From an uncultured Mucilaginibacter sp. (GTDB taxonomy: Bacteria; Bacteroidota; Bacteroidia; Sphingobacteriales; Sphingobacteriaceae), in assembly GCA_913775265.1 (NCBI GenBank), contig CAJYJH010000093.1, positions 179,711 through 243,710 on the forward strand: 64,000 bases of DNA. The letters run 5' to 3'. A program made the translations under genes and the position numbers. The notes under the pieces are model-generated. The model was not told where the DNA came from and searched no databases. It saw nothing but the letters and a program-made list of their open reading frames with translations. Below, in pieces: positions 59,174-64,000 of this stretch. Position 1 is the first letter of the stretch. Each line of letters begins with the position of its first letter.

Positions 59174-62100
59174 TTACCTTACGGTTTGTAGCATTTCTTT
59201 AACAGCAGCTTCCAGTTGTTCGTCTTCGCCTTTTAAAACTCTATTGTAAGTATTCAGTACTTTAATATCCGGCTCTACCTGGTAATTTTCTGTAGGATGA
59301 TTTTCGCCAATGCCCCAGGTTGATACCATTGGTATACCGAATACCAAGGTGCCATCTATCTGGCGTTCCCACCATACAGCGGTGCCGGTACCTGCAACCG
59401 GCATACCTACCAACTTGCCTAATTTTAAGGTTTTATAAGCCCATGGGAAAATGAAGGCATCCGAATAGTTGCCTTCGCTCATTAACACACAACTTGGTTT
59501 GTTCCATTTATTTAGAGACTCGCCGCCTTCCGTCGGGTGACCTTGCGGGCGTAAGTCCAAGTATTTTTTGCCACCTAAAAAGGTCACAAGGTCATCGTGC
59601 AGCCAGCCACCGCCGTTAAAACGGGTGTCAACAATCAGGGCTTTTTTCCCATAGTTGCGGCCCAGCACTTTGTCAAAAGTTACGCGGTAGCTGGGATCGT
59701 TCATACCTTGTACATGCACGTAACCTACCTGTCCATTTGACAGGCTATCGGTTAAGTGTTCCATCACGCGCACCCAGCGGTTATATAATAATACACTGCG
59801 CTCAAATCCCGGTTTTACGGGTTTAATGTTCTCTTCGTACTTAGCCCCACTTTTTGGATCGTGGAAGCTTATCAGCGTATATTTATCAGCTTTGTGGTTA
59901 AGCAATTTAGCCCAGTCTGCATCATCTGTAATGGCTTCTCCGTCTATCCGGTCAATCACGTAACCTTTTCTCATTTTAGTGCGGGCTACATCAAATGGGC
60001 CACCGGTAATGATGTCTTCGACCACCAGGCCGTTGCCGCCTTTAGTCTGGTCGTACAGCAAACCTAAAGCAGCAGTTTCATCAGCATTTGGGAATTGCGG
60101 CGAATAGCGGCCACCTGTATGCGAGCCGTTTAACTCCCCTAAAAACTCGCTCAATAATACCTGAAAATCGTAGTTATTATTGATGTGCGGTAAAAATTGA
60201 GCGTAAGTATTATGGTAGTAATTCCAGTCAACACCCTGCAGGTTTGGATCAAAGAATTTTTTGGTGACCTGTTTCCAGGCGTGGTCAAATACATAAGTAC
60301 GCTCGGCAGTGGCATCTAAATCCATAGTGCTGCTGATTTTTACCGGAGTTATTTTGCCGTCGTCAACGTTCACCTTCATCACGTTACCACCAGCCAATAC
60401 AAAAAGGCTTTTGCCATCAGGTGTTAATTCTAAAGATCCACCCGGAGCATTAAGCGCGGCCAGTACTTTAGTTTCTTTGGTGCGAGGTATGTTTTGCCAT
60501 AAATCGTAACCTTTATCATACCTGGCCAGGTAAAAGAGCTTTTCGCCATCTTTAGACATTTCCTGGTCGGCAATGTCGGTTGAACCCATAGTTAAGCGCA
60601 CAGTACGATCAGTCAGGTTTTTAAAGTTAGGCATAAACTCGTAAGGAGCCACACCTGCCGGCGTTTTAGCATTAGCCGGCGTACTTTTGGTTTTCGGTGT
60701 AGTTGTCCGGTTCAGCGAGTCGCGTTTTTCTTCCTGTTTGCGAATGTCCAGGTCTTCTTTGCTCAAACGGAAGCGGTCCCAGGCAGTCTGGTCAAAAAAC
60801 ATGGCATAAACATCGGTCTGCGAACCGCGCGATAAGTTTTTCATACCTAACTTGTCCGACTGCCAGTACATCATTTTACCATTTAATCCCCATTTAGGAC
60901 GACCATCGTCAAAACCGCTTTCGGTTAAATTAATGCGCTGACCGGTGCCATCGGCTTTCACCAATGCGATTTCGCTGCGGCCATAGCCACCCTCTTCAGA
61001 TTGTAAAAGCAAGTAGCGGCTATCCGGCGACCACGAAAAATATTGGTCACCATCGGCATACGAAAAATTGATACCGGCCGGTAATACGGTGGTTGTTTTT
61101 TTAGTAGCCAGATCAAAAACTTTGACCACGTTGCGCTCTTCCAGGTAAGCTATTTTCTTACCATCCGGCGAGTACAAGCCTTGAAACTCTTCTTTGTCGG
61201 TATTAATCACTGGCTCGGTAGTCAGTGTGGTAGCCGCAAAAAAGTACGGCTCGGTACGGCTGGTCAGGGTAGTTTTATAAATATCCCACGATTTGGCATT
61301 TTCAACCGAGTATAAAAGCGAGCGGCCATCAGGGCTAAACTGTACCATGCGCTCCTGGTAAGGTGTATTAGTAATGCGTTTGGTGATGTTGCCATCGGTC
61401 GAGGTAACAAAAATTTCACCCCGGTAAACCAAGGCTACTTCCTTACCGTTAGGCGATACGGCAATTTCGGTAGCATCGCCTCTAACCGGCATGTTCTGCA
61501 CCTGGTCGCCGTTAAAATCGGCACTCAGTGCAATGTTTATTTTAGCTGGTTGCTGACCATCTTTCATGGTATAAAGTTCGCCGCATTGTGTAAACGCCAG
61601 GGTGCCATCATCAGATCTTGACAAGTTACGTACAGGGTCTTTGGTAAAGGTGGTTAACTGTACCGGGTTGCTTACGTCAGTTAACGAGGCGCGAAACAGG
61701 TTTTGGTTACCTTTACGCTCGCTCAGATAATAGAAGTTATCGCCATTACCCCAAACCGGTTCACGATCTTCGCCTACATAATCTGATACTTTAGTGTAAG
61801 CTTTTTTAGGTACATCGTACACCCAAATATCGCGGGTAATAGCCGAGGTATGGTGCTTGCGCCAAGGGTCTTCGTAACCTTTACGATCCTGGAAAATAAA
61901 TTTGTCGCCACTTTTATTAAAATGTACATACTCGGTACCTGCCGAATTATACATTACGCTGCGGCCCCCTTTTACAGGCACCACATACATTTTTTGAAAG
62001 TAGGCATTGCCCGGAAAACGAACCGAAGAATAGATATCATGACGGTCGGTACCAAAATATACTTTTTGGTTATCGGCCGAAAAATCGAGCGGAATGTCTT

Positions 62101-62428
62101 TGTCAGACGCAAAAGTCAGTCGGGTGGCTTGTCCGCCGTCGGCTGGCATTACATACACATCAAAGTTGCCATAACGGTCGGATGCAAATGCAATCGTTTT
62201 GCTATCATGGCTCCAAATAGGGTAACCGTTGTAAGCACTGTTGATAGTTAACGGAGTGGCAGTGCCACCACCGGCAGGTACTTTAAATAAATTGCCTTTA
62301 TATTCAAAGGCTATCCATTTTCCATCGGGCGATAGCGTGGGTTGCTGCATCCAAAGCAGGTGTTGTTGGGCGAAGCCCGTGTTTTGGATAAAGATAAACG
62401 CTGTTAATAAGAGTAATAGTTTTTTCAT
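59174..62428 (-). CDS. Tricorn-like S41 family peptidase with WD40-like propeller and PDZ
   Basis: A 1084-residue exported protein. Signal peptide at 1-20, then WD40/TolB-like propeller blades: LLWMQQPTLSPDGKWIAFEY, IAFASDRYGNFDVYVMPADG, and others such as VSPNGKEVALVYRGEIFV. A Lys/Thr/Pro linker comes near 560-590, a C1-type core and PDZ domain at about 850-900 (TKMRKGYVIDRIDGEAI), and the S41 catalytic part with DTRFNGGGWLHDDL and the Ser in SEGNYSDAFIFPW. This layout is that of tricorn protease homologues, which degrade peptides; here the signal peptide puts it in the periplasm. 143 bases downstream of the amidohydrolase gene. Confidence 0.92.
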   Translation of the reverse strand: MKKLLLLLTAFIFIQNTGFAQQHLLWMQQPTLSPDGKWIAFEYKGNLFKVPAGGGTATPLTINSAYNGYPIWSHDSKTIAFASDRYGNFDVYVMPADGGQATRLTFASDKDIPLDFSADNQKVYFGTDRHDIYSSVRFPGNAYFQKMYVVPVKGGRSVMYNSAGTEYVHFNKSGDKFIFQDRKGYEDPWRKHHTSAITRDIWVYDVPKKAYTKVSDYVGEDREPVWGNGDNFYYLSERKGNQNLFRASLTDVSNPVQLTTFTKDPVRNLSRSDDGTLAFTQCGELYTMKDGQQPAKINIALSADFNGDQVQNMPVRGDATEIAVSPNGKEVALVYRGEIFVTSTDGNITKRITNTPYQERMVQFSPDGRSLLYSVENAKSWDIYKTTLTSRTEPYFFAATTLTTEPVINTDKEEFQGLYSPDGKKIAYLEERNVVKVFDLATKKTTTVLPAGINFSYADGDQYFSWSPDSRYLLLQSEEGGYGRSEIALVKADGTGQRINLTESGFDDGRPKWGLNGKMMYWQSDKLGMKNLSRGSQTDVYAMFFDQTAWDRFRLSKEDLDIRKQEEKRDSLNRTTTPKTKSTPANAKTPAGVAPYEFMPNFKNLTDRTVRLTMGSTDIADQEMSKDGEKLFYLARYDKGYDLWQNIPRTKETKVLAALNAPGGSLELTPDGKSLFVLAGGNVMKVNVDDGKITPVKISSTMDLDATAERTYVFDHAWKQVTKKFFDPNLQGVDWNYYHNTYAQFLPHINNNYDFQVLLSEFLGELNGSHTGGRYSPQFPNADETAALGLLYDQTKGGNGLVVEDIITGGPFDVARTKMRKGYVIDRIDGEAITDDADWAKLLNHKADKYTLISFHDPKSGAKYEENIKPVKPGFERSVLLYNRWVRVMEHLTDSLSNGQVGYVHVQGMNDPSYRVTFDKVLGRNYGKKALIVDTRFNGGGWLHDDLVTFLGGKKYLDLRPQGHPTEGGESLNKWNKPSCVLMSEGNYSDAFIFPWAYKTLKLGKLVGMPVAGTGTAVWWERQIDGTLVFGIPMVSTWGIGENHPTENYQVEPDIKVLNTYNRVLKGEDEQLEAAVKEMLQTVR

Positions 62429-62571
62429 ATCACAAAAGAATTATTCGATCATGGGATTAAAGTTAGCCAAAAGTGCATAGACTGCACGTTTGAAAAGCTG
62501 AATTTATTGGGTGGGAGTTGTAAAAAGTTTGAGGGATATTTAATTAGCCTTATGCTCATCCCGATGGCAAT

Positions 62572-63840
62572 TTACTTAATCATTAACCCATCCTTCATCA
62601 CCATTTTTATGGCTCTAACCGCTTTGATGTCTTCTGCCGGGTTACCTTCAACGGCTACCAAATCGGCCAGAAAGCCGGATTTGATTTGTCCTAACTGAGG
62701 CAGCCTGAATACCTCAGCATTGATAGTCGTTGCCGAGCGTAAAGCGTCAATCGGTTTCATGCCATACTCTACCATCAATAACAATTCGCGGGCATTATCA
62801 CCGTGAGGAAAAACGCCTACATCGCCTCCAAAACAAATAGTAACACCGGCTTTAAGGGCTTGGGTAAAAGAAATGCGTTTTTGTTTAACACGTTCAGGCT
62901 CCGGGTCTATGCCTTTTTTCCAGCCACGGTAGGTCATAATGGCTTCGTCTGCGGCTATCGTGGGGCATAAAGCTACATGGTGTTCTTTCATGAGCTTAAA
63001 TATTTCGGGAGTGCCATCATCGCCATGCTCGATGGTGGTTACTCCGGCTAAAGTGGCCCGCCGCATACCTTCGGCGGTGCTGGAATGTACGGCTACAGTT
63101 CGGCCGCTACTGCCAGCTACCTGTACGGCCAGTTTTAGTTCTTCGAGTGTAAATGTTGGTGCCGACTGGTTATTCAATCCCCAATGGTAATCGGCATATA
63201 ACTTAATGACATCGGCACCGTGACCAATTTGTGAACGTATAGCACGAGTCAGGCCATCTGTACCGTCTGCTTCTTCGGCTCCTTGTGGCAAAATAGTTTC
63301 GGCTACAGTGCTTCTCGGTCCGTAACTGCCCGTAGCCACAATAGCGCGGGTGGCAGTAATTATGCGAGGGCCAAGGACTACGCCTTTATCAATGGCCGAT
63401 TTTAAACCTACATCGTCATAACCGGCACCTTCGGTACCCAACTCCCGGGTGGTAGTAAAGCCATGCAGCAGTGTTTCGCGGGCATGGTTCACCGCGCGGG
63501 CGGTACGCTCGGCGCGGCTTTCGGTTAACACCTGGTCGTTCCAGCTGGTTTCATTGTACGGATGCAGAAATAAATGGGAGTGGCCTTCAATCATGCCTGG
63601 CATCAAAGTCATGCCATTTAATACTTTTACATCAGCTTGCGCCGGAACTTTAATCTGTGCAGATGGGCCTGCAGCTTCAATTTGGTTACCGTGTACCAGT
63701 ACCCACCAGCCGGTATGCATGTCCCGGCCGTCAAATACGCGGTCGGGCTTAAATAAAGTATAGGTTGATGTATTGGATTGTGCCTTTAAATAGCCGGAGC
63801 TTATTGATAGCAGTAAACAGATCAAAGCGAATTTTTCCAT
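62572..63840 (-). CDS. Exported amidohydrolase (imidazolonepropionase-like family)
   Basis: A 422-residue metal-dependent hydrolase with signal peptide (1-20, ending LKAQ). Metal motifs: GHSH with His87 and His89 in MPGMIEGHSHLFLHP, Lys or His in VIKLYADYHWG, VAVHSSTAEGM and TTIEHGDDG for the two later histidines, and FGGDVGVFPHGDN for the Asp. Such proteins act as secreted Xaa-Pro or other dipeptidases, or as N-acyl or lactone hydrolases; the substrate is unknown. It precedes the tricorn-like protease on the same strand, and both are exported, so they may act together in peptide breakdown. Confidence 0.9.
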   Translation of the reverse strand: MEKFALICLLLSISSGYLKAQSNTSTYTLFKPDRVFDGRDMHTGWWVLVHGNQIEAAGPSAQIKVPAQADVKVLNGMTLMPGMIEGHSHLFLHPYNETSWNDQVLTESRAERTARAVNHARETLLHGFTTTRELGTEGAGYDDVGLKSAIDKGVVLGPRIITATRAIVATGSYGPRSTVAETILPQGAEEADGTDGLTRAIRSQIGHGADVIKLYADYHWGLNNQSAPTFTLEELKLAVQVAGSSGRTVAVHSSTAEGMRRATLAGVTTIEHGDDGTPEIFKLMKEHHVALCPTIAADEAIMTYRGWKKGIDPEPERVKQKRISFTQALKAGVTICFGGDVGVFPHGDNARELLLMVEYGMKPIDALRSATTINAEVFRLPQLGQIKSGFLADLVAVEGNPAEDIKAVRAIKMVMKDGLMIK

Positions 63841-63946
63841 TGCGTTTAAAGATAAAAAAAGCGGTTGGTCGGGATTTTATAAATATTTTTAAAAAAAATA
63901 AAAAAGCCGTGCAACCTTTTCGCAATATCTCTCATCTACCTTTCAA

Positions 63947-64000
63947 ATGCTGTTTCTAAAACACAAATATTCAACCGAAGACCTGATTGCAAGGTGTAAA
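63947..64000 (+). CDS. Start of a possible ECF sigma factor (truncated by window end)
   Basis: Only 18 codons are visible, opening MLFLKHKYSTEDLIARCK. A start of this type (a few basic residues, then a helix with LI..C) is seen in Bacteroidota RNA polymerase ECF sigma factors, but 18 residues cannot prove it. A weak -7-like TACCTTTC lies just before the ATG. It is divergent from the amidohydrolase. Confidence 0.35.
   Translation, partial: MLFLKHKYSTEDLIARCK

Noticed and set aside
1..64000. rRNA, tRNA, CRISPR arrays, insertion sequences and known riboswitches
   Set aside because: I read through gaps on both strands and saw no tRNA-like cloverleaf, no spaced direct repeats of CRISPR type, no transposase and no recognisable riboswitch core; a covariance-model search would be decisive.

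Overview
This 64 kb window is chromosomal DNA of a Bacteroidota bacterium, most likely a sphingobacterium close to Mucilaginibacter or Pedobacter. The assignment is inference from four things: gene order (parA-parB-DUF5683-dapB-lepB; miaB, sigma54-type regulator, lptE, secG, groESL), families largely restricted to the phylum (DUF5683, DUF5686, DUF4369 thioredoxins, SerB-SerA-ACT fusion, barrel-less TonB plug protein), Bacteroidota-type promoters (TAnnTTTG -7 box, sometimes with TTG 16-23 bases upstream), and absence of Shine-Dalgarno sequences. I saw no rRNA, tRNA, CRISPR array, prophage or transposase gene. Most of the window is core genome.

Layout. 1-1.4 kb: the 5' part of a lipoprotein of the sorbosone dehydrogenase-like propeller family and an FMN reductase. 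1.6-6 kb: parAB, DUF5683, dapB, lepB. 6-12.2 kb, minus strand: dapA, a DUF5686 outer-membrane protein, an unrecognised 185-residue protein and ligA. 12.2-19 kb: a 148-bp MITE-like inverted-repeat element, a cation/proton antiporter, an OYE-OsmC redox pair, DUF4230, an AI-2E family permease and an AsmA-like protein. 19.2-27 kb, plus strand: miaB, an inserted S23 four-helix-bundle cassette, a sensor-less sigma54-type activator, lptE, a Glu/Pro-rich TPR protein, secG, groES, groL. 27.3-34.2 kb: the MoxR/DUF58/DUF4129/DUF4350/SpoIIM cluster with a divergent RDD gene. 34.2-46.7 kb: small membrane proteins, L-serine dehydratase, clpS, an MG2/TonB-plug protein, dcd, a PPTase-lipB-GDSL operon, a CLC transporter, a TlpA-like protein and a degenerate arginase-fold protein. 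46.8-58.9 kb: epimerase, serB fusion, UspA, ilvE, a second TlpA-like protein, M20 hydrolase, SPOR protein, secA, purD. 59-64 kb: a tricorn-like S41 protease, an amidohydrolase and the first 18 codons of what may be an ECF sigma factor.

Functional threads. The genes cover envelope building and secretion (lepB, secG, secA, lptE, DUF5686, SPOR, TlpA-like proteins), lysine and serine metabolism (dapA, dapB, serB fusion, sdaA), and DNA replication and segregation (parAB, ligA, dcd). The most unusual material is non-coding. Arrays of four degenerate heptamers (AGARCYA) bracket the S23 gene in inverted orientation, and the same paired arrays occur alone, without the gene, between secA and purD. A compound 33-bp dyad lies upstream of groES. 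Several genes have a -7 promoter box only 5-9 bases before the ATG, implying leaderless or nearly leaderless mRNAs. For several genes I moved the start from an upstream TTG or GTG to an internal ATG; the reason is given in each entry.
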